This document shows positions 34,690 to 46,998 of a stretch of DNA of 64,000 nucleotides, one piece after another. This DNA is from Corythucha ciliata (taxonomy: Eukaryota; Arthropoda; Insecta; Hemiptera; Tingidae), in the NCBI GenBank assembly GCA_038030265.1, contig CM075941.1:7440001-7504000 (forward strand), read 5' to 3'. The notes below the pieces were generated by a model that worked only from the letters and a program-made list of their open reading frames with translations, ran no database searches and was not told where the DNA came from. A program made the position numbers and the translations under genes. Numbering within the stretch: position 1 is the stretch's first letter; every line of letters starts with the position of its first letter.

Positions 34690-35300
34690 ATGTATATGGC
34701 AAGTTTGCGGGTGAAATTGAGAAAGAGCGTGACTTGGCGCATACATTTTTGAAAAAAGTGCTTATTCACGGCTAAAATTACGGAAAATTGTTCGTTAGCC
34801 CATGAAATTGAGGTGTCAAAATTAATGAAATTCACTCTCACGCGGATTATGTGAACCTTTTCACTGCTAAAATTTGAAGGGAGAAAAAATTGCTCAAGGC
34901 AGAATTAGGAAAAAGCACTAATGTACGGCTAGAATTCAGGGAAAACGAATTGGCGAAATTGTCACCGTTTGTCGTTGATTGGTGGAATTGTCGTGGCTAA
35001 AATTGAGAAATAGCGTTCATCCACATGTTAAATTGAGGAAAAACTGTTTCTTTTTGCGGCTGAAACTGACAGAACGCACCAATTTGCAGTTAGGTGCTGC
35101 AAATTGAAATAGTATATCAAAAATGCGTTATTTCACGGTTTTTTGAGACCTTTTCACAGCTAAAATGAAGAAAATGGGCTAGTTCGAGTCAGAATTGAGA
35201 AAAAGCACTCAGTTTCAGCTAAAATTAAGGAAAACGTCAATTCGAGGCTAAAAACAGTACTCATTCACGAGTAAAATCGGGGGAAAAAAACTCTGTGCAA
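34690..35300 (-). repeat. 30-bp degenerate minisatellite type A, reverse orientation
   Basis: About 18 diverged units immediately right of the mariner-like insertion. Probably continuous with the arrays before 30500 before the intervening insertions. No genes. Confidence 0.65.
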
Positions 35301-35443
35301 CTACTCTTAAGAAAAACAGGATCCACGCTTGTGGGCCAGCTTCACTAGCGAAAATATCAGATGCACCATTGCTTTTTTGCAGGCTTATAACAGGATCTGC
35401 AGGTTAGAATCGCGTCAATTCGCAGTCATCGGAGACTAAATTT

Positions 35444-37280
35444 TGTACCTAATTCACTGACCAAGGTTACGAATTTTACTGACCAGCCTATATCTCCACT
35501 AATAATAGTCAAATCTGATTGTCATTCAGTACATGTGAAGTACTCACGTGGCAGCAAATGCTATCCAAGTTTGGCCACGATCCGACAAAATGGCGGTCAT
35601 GTTCTTCCCGCAACGAACACGTTCGAATTTTACTGACCAGCCTGTACCTCCCCTGATAATTGTCAAATGTGGTTGTCATTCAGCACATGTGAAGTAATCA
35701 CGTGACAGCAAATGCTGTCCACGTTTGGCTGTGATCCGACAAAATGGCGGACATGCTCCGCCTGCAACGAACACGTTTGAATTTGACTGTATTTTCGTAT
35801 TTACTGAACGTACGGTATTTAACTACTGTGTCTTTCGTGAAACTGGTCGAATTTGATTATGACGAATTTGATTGATGCTATTATTACTATACCTGCAAAT
35901 TGTTGGGATTGTGATTTTTTTTTTTTTTTTTTTTTTGCGTCTGTCCGAAGACTCTAGCCATACTCGAATTGGGATCCAATTGAAACTAGTTTTTTTTTTA
36001 TTGCGTGTGAATAGGCCCGGAGTGTTACGGGTCACACCCACCCTAACGATAATAATGGTGCGGCAGTGAGTCGAGACAAGCAGCTTGGCTCAGGCAGGCG
36101 AGCCATACCTAATTATATTAATCATAAAAAAGTAAGCTCGAAGTAAAGCCGTAAGTGAACGAGTACTCACGTGAGGACCCACATTGCTACGCATTTCGGT
36201 TGCGAAGAAGTGGAGGGAAGAAAGGGCCAAACGCTAAAGGAACTAAAGGAACACGCGGTCCGCGACTGCGGAGAGAAATAGTGAGTTTTTGACCACCGGC
36301 CGAGCCCGGGGAGAGTCGTTTCGTCGGCAACGCCAGCAACGGAGAATAACCAGAGGAAGCAGGAACGTTTTCGTGGGACATCGGAGGGCAAAATGAGGGA
36401 ACGATTAGTGAATCGCGAGCACTGATCTTTTCTTTTTTGTCCTCTGTTTGTCGTCTGGCTGCAGTTCGACGGTGCTTCGTGGCGTTCGCTGTGAACTTTT
36501 TTGATTCCGTTGTTGAGTTGTTTGTCATCGACGGTGCACCGGTGGCTTAGTCGCCCTTAAGCTAGAATCAGAAGGACAAGAACGTAAGGGTCACTGCAGC
36601 GTACATAGCTCCCGTAAACTCTGCAGCCCAAAGGCAACTAACGATAGGGGGTTTCAACGTCTTCGTCATCATAAACATAAACAGACGATGTCGTTGACCA
36701 AGGAAATCTCAGGAAAAGTCCTGTTAACTCCTGCTCTTAGGGTTTCTGGATTCTGGACTGTTGGGTCGGAAGCCCTGCCACAATACTTGAAATGAAAACC
36801 CCAGCGGTACAAACTAAGGCCCCTTCATAACAAATATTCCTAAACTTTGCAAATTGACCTTCGCTGGAATTAATGAATAAATAGCAAAAAACAATACCCA
36901 AAATTATAATTAAAGCCCTGTTCACACTTTGCAATATTTAAAGCTATTATATTGCATGCTGGTTTTTAAAAAAACATCCGGTCACATCGCAGCCAAACAC
37001 GGTCAGCATTTGCTGCCACGTGAGTACTTCACATGTGCTAAATGACAATCACATTTGACTATTATTAGTGGAGATACAGGCTGGTCAGTAAAATTCGAAC
37101 GTGTTCGTTGCAGGGAGAACATGACCGCCATTTTGTCGGATGTCATCCAAACGTGGTCAGCATTTGCTGCCAAGTAAGTACTTCACATGTGCTGAATGAC
37201 AATCACATTTGACTATTATTACTGGAGATATAGGCTGGTCAGTAAAATTCGTAACCTTGGTCAGTGAATTAGATATTCCC
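35444..37280. mobile_element. Foldback-type element with 154-bp repeats in each arm
   Basis: Near each tip is CTAATTCACTGACCAAGG in inverted orientation (35450 and 37271). Inside each arm are two tandem copies of a ~154-bp unit: left starts at 35471 and 35625, and the right arm has the same spacing in inverted orientation (37096, 37250). The unit includes TACTGACCAGCC, ACATGTGAAGTA and ACAAAATGGCGG. CTAAATTT occurs directly outside both proposed ends (35436-35443, 37281-37288) and may be an 8-bp target duplication, but the outermost bases between it and the shared tip do not match, so the edges are uncertain. Confidence 0.65.
36187..36528 (-). CDS. Hypothetical ORF inside the 154-bp foldback element
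   Basis: 113 codons with ATG at 36528, Ser/Thr/Lys-rich then Pro-rich, no recognised domain. The surrounding 36130-36560 is more GC-rich than its neighbours, and a GTGAGT donor reads on the minus strand just downstream (36173). It may be a captured 5' exon of a host gene or a chance ORF. A second minus frame (36934-36737) has no ATG and is not called. Confidence 0.2.
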   Translation of the reverse strand: MTNNSTTESKKFTANATKHRRTAARRQTEDKKEKISARDSLIVPSFCPPMSHENVPASSGYSPLLALPTKRLSPGSAGGQKLTISLRSRGPRVPLVPLAFGPFFPPLLRNRNA

Positions 37281-37879
37281 CTAAATTTGCACAGAAACGA
37301 CCACTATCCGTCAAAAAATTAATATCTGCTGGAAAACTGTCGTTTGTAGCCTTCTATTTCGGATTTTATGTCGAAAACCTGAAACTTCTCCCCCCCCCCC
37401 CCGGAAAGTGATACTTTCACGATTTGAGCTAGCCAAAAACAGACGAAAATTGCGCGTCGAACCTGCGAAAATGGGATTTTAGTGTGAAAAATCGGTTTCC
37501 AAGTTAAGCCAACCCTTGAAATCGGTTTGTCAGCAACAAACATCGGCGAATTTTTTATTTTTGGTGAAACCGATAAGCGAAAATGTATTGTTTTTTTTTT
37601 TTAATGAGAAAAATCCGCAAAATTGGTTTTATGGAGAGGAATACAAGAAAGCCAGATCAGGGATTTTTGGGGGGGGCAGCTGCCCCACGAAATCTGCGCT
37701 GTTGATTCTAGGGGAGGGCAACTGCCCACCCCTGCCCCCCCGCTGGCTACGCCCAATGATGTATTATTAGAGACTTTTAGGGGCCTCTAGAAGATGTCCA
37801 CCCCGGGCCCCGGATACGTGTAGGGCCACCAGTGAAAACCCACTACCTGTGGAAGTGCTTACGTACAGCGAATACTTAC
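37281..37879. other. Fragments of hAT-like ends
   Basis: Holds a C tract (37391) and two minus-oriented terminus fragments: one ending near 37757 (GGGCGTAGCCAGCGGGG when read on the minus strand) and one ending at 37835 (CACTGGTGGCCC then GGGGCCCGGGGTGGAC), the latter matching end 1 of the family at 49737-51181. No gene. Confidence 0.5.
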
Positions 37880-37924
37880 CACGGCCACTCGCGATGCAAC
37901 GACTTCTTTCTTGTTTTCCGACAT
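37880..37924 (-). CDS. Candidate first coding exon of a minus-strand gene
   Basis: ATG at 37924 opens MSENKKEVVASRVAV, which ends exactly at a consensus donor (GTG|GTAAGT, 37879). The Lys-rich start with a V-V-A-S-R-V pattern recalls the residues before the cold-shock domain of Y-box proteins, but 15 residues are too few to assign it. No following exon was found in the 37 kb to the left, so it must be distant, or the call is wrong. It points away from Meaf6; without the intervening transposon the two start codons would lie about 220 bp apart. Confidence 0.4.
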
Positions 37925-38286
37925 AATCCGATAGAAAATCTTTTTAAAAATCCAAAAAGAACAAGACAAACATCAAACTGACATTTTCAAACACTCTGAT
38001 ACGTGATATCTTGTTATCTGAGCACACGGTTTACCTTCAAAGAAGGTTGTTGTAATGATAATTTTGTGGTGTTTTTGACGAGTGTGAAGTTGGCCTCCTT
38101 TTCCAGCCTCCTTTTTAGCAGGTTAGGCCCGCCAAAATTCAAACCAAGAAAAATTTGAAAATGCATCTACGTACAACCAAACGAACGATAATTAACACGT
38201 CTTATCACTAAAAACGACCTTATCACACGAAAATTACTACTGATAAGCCTCCAAAACAAAACTCACTAGACTGTGCAAATGCAAAC

Positions 38287-41200
38287 ATTTCGTCACCTGA
38301 GGAAAATTGCTAAGGGGGGCTGGGAAAACTGAGTGCGTCCCAGCGTACAGGACACATGTGGGTAAGTGATGGCCGGAAAATCTTGGTGGCGAATTGAAAT
38401 GGGTGTCCGTGAAAAATCGACAAGTGTGCAGGGGCCCCCTATGAGCTCACATTTCGTCACCTGAGGAAAATTGCTAAGGGGGGCTGGGAAAACTGAGTGC
38501 GTCCCAGTGTACAGGACACATGTGGGTAAGTGATGGCCGGAAAATCTTGGTGGCGAATTGAAATGGGTGTCCGTGAAAAATCGACAAGTGTCCAGGGACC
38601 CCCTATGAGCTCACATTTCGTCACCTGAGGAAAATTGCTAAGGGGGGCTGGGAAAACTGAGTGCGTCCCAGCGTACAGTACACATGTGCGTAAGTGATGG
38701 ACGGAAAATCTTGGTGGCGAATTGAAATGGGTGTCCGTGAAAAATCGACAAGTGTGCAGGGGCCCCCTATGAGCTCACATTTCGTCACCTGAGGAAAATT
38801 GCTAAGGGGGGCTGGGAAAACTGAGTGCGTCCCAGTGTACAGGACACATGTGGGTAAGTGATGGCCGGAAAATCTTGGTGGCGAATTGAAATGGGTGTCC
38901 GTGAAAAATCGACAAGTGTCCAGGGACCCCCTATGAGCTCACATTTCGTCACCTGAGGAAAATTGCTAAGGGGGGCTGGGAAAACTGAGTGCGTCCCAGC
39001 GTACAGTACACATGTGGGTAAGTGATGGACGGAAAATCTTGGTGGCGAATTGAAATGGGTGTCCGTGAAAAATCGACAAGTGTGCAGGGGCCCCCTATGA
39101 GCTCACATTTCGTCACCTGAGGAAAATTGCTAAGGGGGGCTGGGAAAACTGAGTGCGTCCCAGTGTACAGGACACATGTGGGTAAGTGATGGCCGGAAAA
39201 TCTTGGTGGCGAATTGAAATGGGTGTCCGTGAAAAATCGACAAGTGTCCAGGGACCCCCTATGAGCTCACATTTCGTCACCTGAGGAAAATTGCTAAGGG
39301 GGGCTGGGAAAACTGAGTGCGTCCCAGCGTACAGTACACATGTGGGTAAGTGATGGACGGAAAATCTTGGTGGCGAATTGAAATGGGTGTCCGTGAAAAA
39401 TCGACAAGTGTGCAGGGGCCCCCTATGAGCTCACATTTCGTCACCTGAGGAAAATTGCTAAGGGGGGCTGGGAAAACTGAGTGCGTCCCAGTGTACAGGA
39501 CACATGTGGGTAAGTGATGGCCGGAAAATCTTGGTGGCGAATTGAAATGGGTGTCCGTGAAAAATCGACAAGTGTCCAGGGACCCCCTATGAGCTCACAT
39601 TTCGTCACCTGAGGAAAATTGCTAAGGGGGGCTGGGAAAACTGAGTGCGTCCCAGCGTACAGTACACATGTGGGTAAGTGATGGACGGAAAATCTTGGTG
39701 GCGAATTGAAATGGGTGTCCGTGAAAAATCGACAAGTGTGCAGGGGCCCCCTATGAGCTCACATTTCGTCACCTGAGGAAAATTGCTAAGGGGGGCTGGG
39801 AAAACTGAGTGCGTCCCAGCGTACAGGACACATGTGGGTAAGTGATGGCCGGAAAATCTTGGTAGCGAATTGAAATGGGTGTACGTGAAAAATCGACAAG
39901 TGTGCAGGGGCCCCCTACGAGCTCACATTTCGTCACCTGAGGAAAAATGCTAAGGGGGGCTGCGAAAACTGAGTGCGTCCCAGTGTACAGGACACATGTG
40001 GGTAAGTGATGGCCGGAAAATCTTGGTGGCGAATTGAAATGGGTGTCCGTGAAAAATCGACAAGTGTGCAGGGGCCCCCTATGAGCTCACATTTCGTCAC
40101 CTGAGGAAAATTGCTAAGGGGGGCTGCGAAAACTGAGTGCGTCCCAGTGTACAGGACACATGTGGGTAAGTGATGGCCGGAAAATCTTGGTGGCGAATTG
40201 AAATGGGTGTCCGTGAAAAATCGACAAGTGTGCAGGGGCCCCCTATGAGCTCACATTTCGTCACCTGAGGAAAATTGCTAAGGGGGGCTGGGAAAACTGA
40301 GTGCGTCCCAGTGTACAGGACACATGTGGGTAAGTGATGGCCGGAAAATCTTGGTGGCGAATTGAAATGGGTGTCCGTGAAAAATCGACAAGTGTGCAGG
40401 GGCCCCCTATGAGCTCACATTTCGTCACCTGAGGAAAATTGCTAAGGGGGGCTGGGAAAACTGAGTGCGTCCCAGTGTACAGGACACATGTGGGTAAGTG
40501 ATGGCCGGAAAATCTTGGTGGCGAATTGAAATGGGTGTCCGTGAAAAATCGACAAGTGTGCAGGGGCCCCCTATGAGCTCACATTTCGTCACCTGAGGAA
40601 AATTGCTAAGGGGGGCTGCGAAAACTGAGTGCGTCCCAGTGTACAGGACACATGTGGGTAAGTGATGGCCGGAAAATCTTGGTGGCGAATTGAAATGGGT
40701 GTCCGTGAAAAATCGACAAGTGTGCAGGGGCCCCCTATGAGCTCACATTTCGTCACCTGAGGAAAATTGCTAAGGGGGGCTGGGAAAACTGAGTGCGTCC
40801 CAGTGTACAGGACACATGTGGGTATGTGATGGCCGGAAAATCTTGGTGGCGAATTGAAATGGGTGTCCGTGAAAAATCGACAAGTGTGCAGGGGCCCCCT
40901 ATGAGCTCACATTTCGTCACCTGAGGAAAATTGCTAAGGGGGGCTGGGAAAACTGAGTGCGTCCCAGTGTACAGGACACATGTGGGTAAGTGATGGCCGG
41001 AAAATCTTGGTGGCGAATTGAAATGGGTGTCCGTGAAAAATCGACAAGTGTGCAGGGGCCCCCTATGAGCTCACATTTCGTCACCTGAGGAAAATTGCTA
41101 AGGGGGGCTGGGAAAACTGAGTGCGTCCCAGTGTACAGGACACATGTGGGTAAGTGATGGCCGGAAAATGTTGGTGGCGAATTGAAATGGGTGTCCGTGA

Positions 41201-42060
41201 AAAATCGACAAGTGTGCAGGGGCCCCCTATGAGCTCACATTTCGTCACCTGAGGAAAATTGCTAAGGGGGGCTGTGAAAACTGAGTGCGTCCCAGTGTAC
41301 AGGACACATGTGGGTAAGTAATGGCCGGAAAATCTTGGTGGCGAATGGAAATGGGTGTCCGTGAAAAATCGACAGGTGTGCAGGGGCCCCCTATGAGCTC
41401 ACATTTCGTCACCTGAGGAAAATTGCTAAGGGGGGCTGGGAAAACTGAGTGCGTCCCAGTGTACAGGACACATGTGGGTAAGTGATGGCCGGAAAATCTT
41501 GGTGGCGAATTGAAATGGGTGTCCGTGAAAAATCGACAAGTGTGCAGGGGCCCCCTATGAGCTCACATTTCGTCACCTGAGGAAAATTGCTAAGGGGGGC
41601 TGCGAAAACTGAGTGCGTCCCAGTGTACAGGACACATGTGGGTAAGTGATGGCCGGAAAATCTTGGTGGCGAATTGAAATGGGTGTCCGTGAAAAATCGA
41701 CAAGTGTGCAGGGGCCCCCTATGAGCTCACATTTCGTCACCTGAGGAAAATTGCTAAGGGGGGCTGCGAAAACTGAGTGCGTCCCAGCGTACAGGACACA
41801 TGTGGGTAAGTGATGGCCGGAAAATCTTGGTGGCGAATTGAAATGGGTGTCCGTGAAAAATCGACAAGTGTCCAGGGGCCCCCTATGAGCTCACATTTCG
41901 TCACCTGAGGAAAATTGCTAAGGGGGGCTGGGAAAACTGAGTGCGTCCCAGTGTACAGGACACATGTTGGTAAGTGATGGCCGGAAAATCTTGGTGGCGA
42001 ATTGAAATGGGTGTCCGTGAAAAATCGACAATTGTCCAGGGGCCACCTATGAGCTCACAT
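38287..42060 (+). repeat. 164-bp satellite array, left arm, 23 units
   Basis: ATTTCGTCACCTGAGG recurs every 164 bp from 38287 to 42059 (3772 = 23 x 164), so no unit has a net indel. From 38451 to about 39760 two variants alternate (GCGTACAGTACAC with TGTGCAGGGGCC; GTGTACAGGACAC with TGTCCAGGGACC), forming a 328-bp higher-order repeat. The rest is monomeric. ORFs here, such as 42251-41901, are satellite by-products. Confidence 0.95.
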
Positions 42061-42479
42061 TTCGTAACATGAGGAAAATTTTTAGGCATAATTTTAGCGG
42101 AACTGCAAGTTGCAGGTCCTAATTTCTGTGAAATGGCAAGTTTCAAGGCAAATGGTTTAAGATTTCGAGGACCCTGGATCAGCCTAGCCGGCCGGCCCAT
42201 ACAGGGCCGAAGGCCCATACTCTGACGTGAATTGCCGTGGAATTGCATCATTTAGACATAAATATTTGTGAGCTTGGCAATTTATGTCCTAATTTTAGAA
42301 AAATTACAGGTTTCCTGGTTGAATATCTAGCCTTTTAATTGGTTTATTGAGCTTTTCCACGAGACTCATTTTTTCGGTTCAAATCGAAATATTTTCAATA
42401 GTGAAAGTGACCCTAAAAATCTCTCAATTGGGCGATTTTCGGAGGAAATGGCCAAAATTTATCGTATTTATTGTGGGGT

Positions 42480-43820
42480 CACTGACGGACCTATAGACCT
42501 ATCGGGCCCGGTGCGGATATCTCAGAGTCCCCTAAGTCTCTGTATAAAAAAGAAGTATAATTCTTACTTAGCCTTTTCCTTGTTTTAGCCACGAATTACC
42601 GCTTTTCTCAATTTTGGCCGCCCGTATCGCTCTTCTGAATTTCAGCCGTGGATTAGCGGTTTTGCCCTCCCCCCCCTTCACATAGCCGTGAATTTGCGCA
42701 TTTTCTCAAGCGATTTTTCTTAATTTTCCACGAGTTTTGGCGTTTTCCTCAATTTTTAACAACAAATTGGCGATTTTTTCAATGTTTTGCAGGGGTTTAG
42801 CACTTTTGTTCTGTTTTAGCTGAACATTAGCGTTTTTCTTAAGTGTTTTACTCAATATTAGCCGCGAAATAGAGGGCTTGTTACAAATAAGGATTTTTTG
42901 GTTCACCACGCGCTATACATGAACGATTTTTCTCAGTATTACTCGTGAATTAACGGTTTTTTCACCTATATCGTATATCTCATACGAGTGAGAGAAAAGT
43001 GGGGCGATGACTGCGACGCAATCTGTCCTTTGGTTTTATAATATTTTAGGATCACAATTGGACAAAATTTAATAGGTTTATAAGCACGAGAGAAAAGCAT
43101 TTTAAAACTCTCGCTCTCGAGTGTGGAAAAGTATGGTTCTTCTCTTTTTATAAAAGAATAACTAATGAAGATTACAAAAAACTAAAAAAGACGTTTCACG
43201 TCAAAAACTTACGGTAGTGTATCAATACTACCCACCATTTTTTTTGGTCAATATTATAGCATGCTATCATCGGTGGGTTGTTCAAAAAACAACACTTTTG
43301 CGTTGATTTCGACTATTAATTCGTAGAATGGCCTCCATGCACCACGAATCAGCGATTTTTCTCAATTTTAGTCTGGAAGTTGCATCGTGAGACCATGAAT
43401 CAGCGCTTTTTCGCAGTTACAGTCACAAATATTGGCGATTTCTTCAATTTTTTGCCGCGTCAGCACGTTGCAAACTGCCGATCAGCGCTTTGCTGGGCTT
43501 AAGAGCCTAACGAAACTGGGAACACGGTGTATTTTAGATTTTTAGCCGCGAATTTTCCCAATTTGAGTCACCAGAGTAGCGCTTTCGGAGGCTCAATCGA
43601 ATATTCAGCCCACAGTCTTTGCTGATATCACTTGCAACGTTACATTCTCCTGGTCGGATGGACTGAAATTCGTAGAAAGTAGCCCAATCACTGTCCAACC
43701 GTCCGACCACTACCTATATCCCTGGAAAACCTAAAAATCCTCACTTTTTCCGTATTTAAACTTTTCGCCTTATAGTGGGCCCAGGGCGATCCTTCCCCCC
43801 TATACCTCGGTACGATACTG
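42480..43820 (+). mobile_element. hAT-like minisatellite element nested in the foldback centre
   Basis: Left end CACTGACGGACC (then a GGGCCCGGTGCGGA block) at 42480; right end, read inwards on the minus strand from 43820, CAGTATCGTACCGAGG. These match the two ends of the insertion at 49737-51181. Flanks are TGTGGGGT (42472-42479) and CGTGGGGT (43821-43828), a 7/8 match to an 8-bp target duplication. The body has forward type A 30-bp units (42560-42970, 43330-43600) and a diverged middle. No transposase. Confidence 0.75.
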
Positions 43821-44194
43821 CGTGGGGTCTGAAGTCCAAGGAATCAGCTGGACGTACGCGGACCTTATCGGGCTGCTTCAAGTCGAGAAAATCTGCCAAC
43901 CCTAACTTCAACATGAAACGCTCATTTTTGGAGATTTTGTGGGGCTCTTTAGAATGATGGTACTAGTGCCTCTTCGTTCGTATACTTGTAGCTCTGGGAA
44001 GGGTGGAATCAATCCCAACGACCCCCCTCGTGCCATCGCTTGAGGGCTCAGGGGAATGCGAAAATAGCTGTCCACCCCTACGTTTGGACCCATGGTCACA
44101 GCTCCTGCTCCGGTTCTATTTTCATCGCTTTTTAGTTTATTATTTTAAGTAAAACATGTTTTTACTGCTCGCAGGTTCCTCTTTAAAAAAAAAG

Positions 44195-46650
44195 TAATTT
44201 AGCAATTTTCCTCAGGTGACGAAATGTGAGCTCATAGGGGGCCCCTGGACACTTGTCGATTTTTCACGGACACCCATTTCAATTCGCCACCAAGATTTTC
44301 CGGCCATCACTTACCCACATGTGTCCTGTACACTGAGACGCACTCAGTTTTCCCAGCCCCCCTTAGCAATTTTCCTCAGGTGACTAAATGTGAGCTCATA
44401 GGGGGCCCCTGCACACTTGTCGATTTTTCACGGACACCCATTTCAATTCGCCACCAAGATTTTCCGGCCATCACTTACCCACATGTGTCCTGTACACTGG
44501 GACGCACTCAGTTTTCCCAGCCCCCCTTAGCAATTTTCCTCAGGTGACGAAATGTGAGCTCATAGGGGGCCCCTGCACACTTGTCGATTTTTCACGGAAA
44601 CCCATTTCAATTCGCCACCAAGATATTCCGGCCATCACTTACCCACATGTGTCCTGTACACTGGGACGCACTCAGTTTTCCCAGCCCCCCTTAGCAATTT
44701 TCCTCAGGTGACGAAATGTGAGCTCATAGGGGGCCCCTGCACACTTGTCGATTTTTCACGGACACCCATTTCAATTCGCCACCAAGATTTTCCGGCCATC
44801 ACTTACCCACATGTGTCCTGTACACTGGGACGCACTCAGTTTTCCCAGCCCCCCTTAGCAATTTTCCTCAGGTGACGAAATGTGAGCTCATAGGGGGCCC
44901 CTGCACACTTGTCGATTTTTCACGGAAACCCATTTCAATTCGCCACCAAGATTTTCCTGCCATCACTTACCCACATGTGTCCTGTACACTGGGACGCACT
45001 CAGTTTTCCCAGCCCCCCTTAGCAATTTTCCTCAGGTGACGAAATGTGAGCTCATAGGGGGCCCCTGCACACTTGTCGATTTTTCACGGACACCCATTTC
45101 AATTCGCCACCAAGATTTTCCGGCCATCACTTACCCACATGTGTCCTGTACACTGGGACGCACTCAGTTTTCCCAGCCCCCCTTAGCAATTTTCCTCAGG
45201 TGACGAAATGTGAGCTCATAGGGGGCCCCTGCACACTTGTCGATTTTTCACGGAAACCCATTTCAATTCGCCACCAAGATTTTCCTGCCATCACTTACCC
45301 ACATGTGTCCTGTACACTGGGACGCACTCAGTTTTCCCAGCCCCCCTTAGCAATTTTCCTCAGGTGACGAAATGTGAGCTCATAGGGGGTCCCTGCCCAC
45401 TTGTCGATTTTTCACGGACACCCATTTCAATTCGCCACCAAGATTTTCCGGCCATCACTTACCCACATGTGTCCTGTACACTGGGACGCACTCAGTTTTC
45501 CCAGCCCCCCTTAGCAATTTTCCTCAGGTGACGAAATGTGAGCTCATAGGGGGCCCCTGCACACTTGTCGATTTTTCACGGACACCCATTTCAATTCGCC
45601 ACCAAGATTTTCCGGCCATCACTTACCCACATGTGTCCTGTACACTGGGACGCACTCAGTTTTCCCAGCCCCCCTTAGCAATTTTCCTCAGGTGACGAAA
45701 TGTGAGCTCATAGGGGGCCCCTGCACACTTGTCGATTTTTCACGGAAACCCATTTCAATTCGCCACCAAGATTTTCCTGCCATCACTTACCCACATGTGT
45801 CCTGTACACTGGGACGCACTCAGTTTTCCCAGCCCCCCTTAGCAATTTTCCTCAGGTGACGAAATGTGAGCTCATAGGGGGTCCCTGCCCACTTGTCGAT
45901 TTTTCACGGACACCCATTTCAATTCGCCACCAAGATTTTCCGGCCATCACTTACCCACATGTGTCCTGTACACTGGGACGCACTCAGTTTTCCCAGCCCC
46001 CCTTAGCAATTTTCCTCAGGTGACGAAATGTGAGCTCATAGGGGGCCCCTGCACACTTGTCGATTTTTCACGGACACCCATTTCAATTCGCAACCAAGAT
46101 TTTCTGGCCATCACTTACCCACATGTGTCCTGTACACTGGGACGCACTCAGTTTTCCCAGCCCCCCTTAGCAATTTTCCTCAGGTGACGAAATGTGAGCT
46201 CATAGGGGGTCCCTGCACACTTGTCGATTTTTCACGGACACCCATTTCAATTCGCCACCAAGATTTTCCGGCCATCACTTACCCACATGTGTCCTGTACA
46301 CTGGGACGCACTCAGTTTTCCCAGCCCCCCTTAGCAATTTTCCTCAGGTGACGAAATGTGAGCTCATAGGGGGCCCCTGCACACTTGTCGATTTTTCACG
46401 GACACCCATTTCAATTCGCCACCAAGATTTTCCGGCCATCACTTACCCACATGTGTCCTGTACACTGGGACGCACTCAGTTTTCCCAGCCCCCCTTAGCA
46501 ATTTTCCTCAGGTGACGAAATGTGAGCTCATAGGGGGCCCCTGCACACTTGTCGATTTTTCACGGACACCCATTTCAATTCGCCACCAATATTTTTTGCC
46601 CATCACTTACCCACATGTGTCCTGTACACTGGGACGCACTCAGTTTTCTC
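44195..46650 (-). repeat. 164-bp satellite array, right arm, about 15 units
   Basis: Inverse of the left-arm satellite; the GTGACGAAAT block recurs every 164 bp from 44225 to 46521 (14 x 164). Variants such as CACGGAAACCC with TTTTCCTGCC and GTCCCTGCCCAC alternate or recur every two or three units, a pattern different from that in the left arm. The outer edge breaks off within a unit near 46650. Confidence 0.95.
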
Positions 46651-46998
46651 AGGCATCCTCAGCGTTTTTCTATAGGAGGGGAAAAGCTTCACTTTCATTT
46701 TCATATAAATATTGTTTTGGAGGCTTATCAGTAGTACTTTTCAGTTGATAAGCTCCTTATCAGTGATAAGGCATGCTTATAATCGATTTTAAGTTTTTTT
46801 ATCTGCTGGTTTGCTTTCCGCAGATTCGTTTTCGTTTAACATCCATTTTCAGAGGGTAGGTTACATTGTGGTTATGGGGGGCTGGGAAAAAAGGAGGCCA
46901 ACTTCACGCTCGTGTGTTTTTGAATTATTTGTTTTCTTATATACAATTTAATAGTTTTGTTCTCAATTTATACTGCTCAAAATTGTTATTAGGGTAAA

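Larger units (their letters stand above)
38078..46913. mobile_element. Foldback transposon with satellite-array arms (8.8 kb)
   Basis: Termini ACGAGYGTGAAGTTGGCCTC are inverted at 38078 and 46913. The flanking 9 bp GTGTTTTTG is duplicated exactly (38069-38077 and 46914-46922). Another shared inverted block lies inside each tip (ACTACTGATAAGCCTCCAAA near 38247, inverse near 46710-46735). Each arm is then a 164-bp satellite array: 23 units on the left, about 15 inverted on the right. The ~2.1 kb centre carries no transposase, only a nested hAT-like insertion and short debris. A 9-bp duplication with long, repeat-built inverted arms matches the Drosophila FB/Mutator-like class. It is nonautonomous. 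Confidence 0.9.

Noticed and set aside
38287..42060. The 164-bp spacing at the gap (12966 to 13130) as the same satellite
   Set aside because: The period matches by coincidence; the sequences share no recognisable block.
41901..42251. Minus ORF at the end of the left satellite array, and plus ORFs 46512-46748 and 46549-46734
   Set aside because: They translate satellite units and the element tip; no domain, and frames are not shared with other units.
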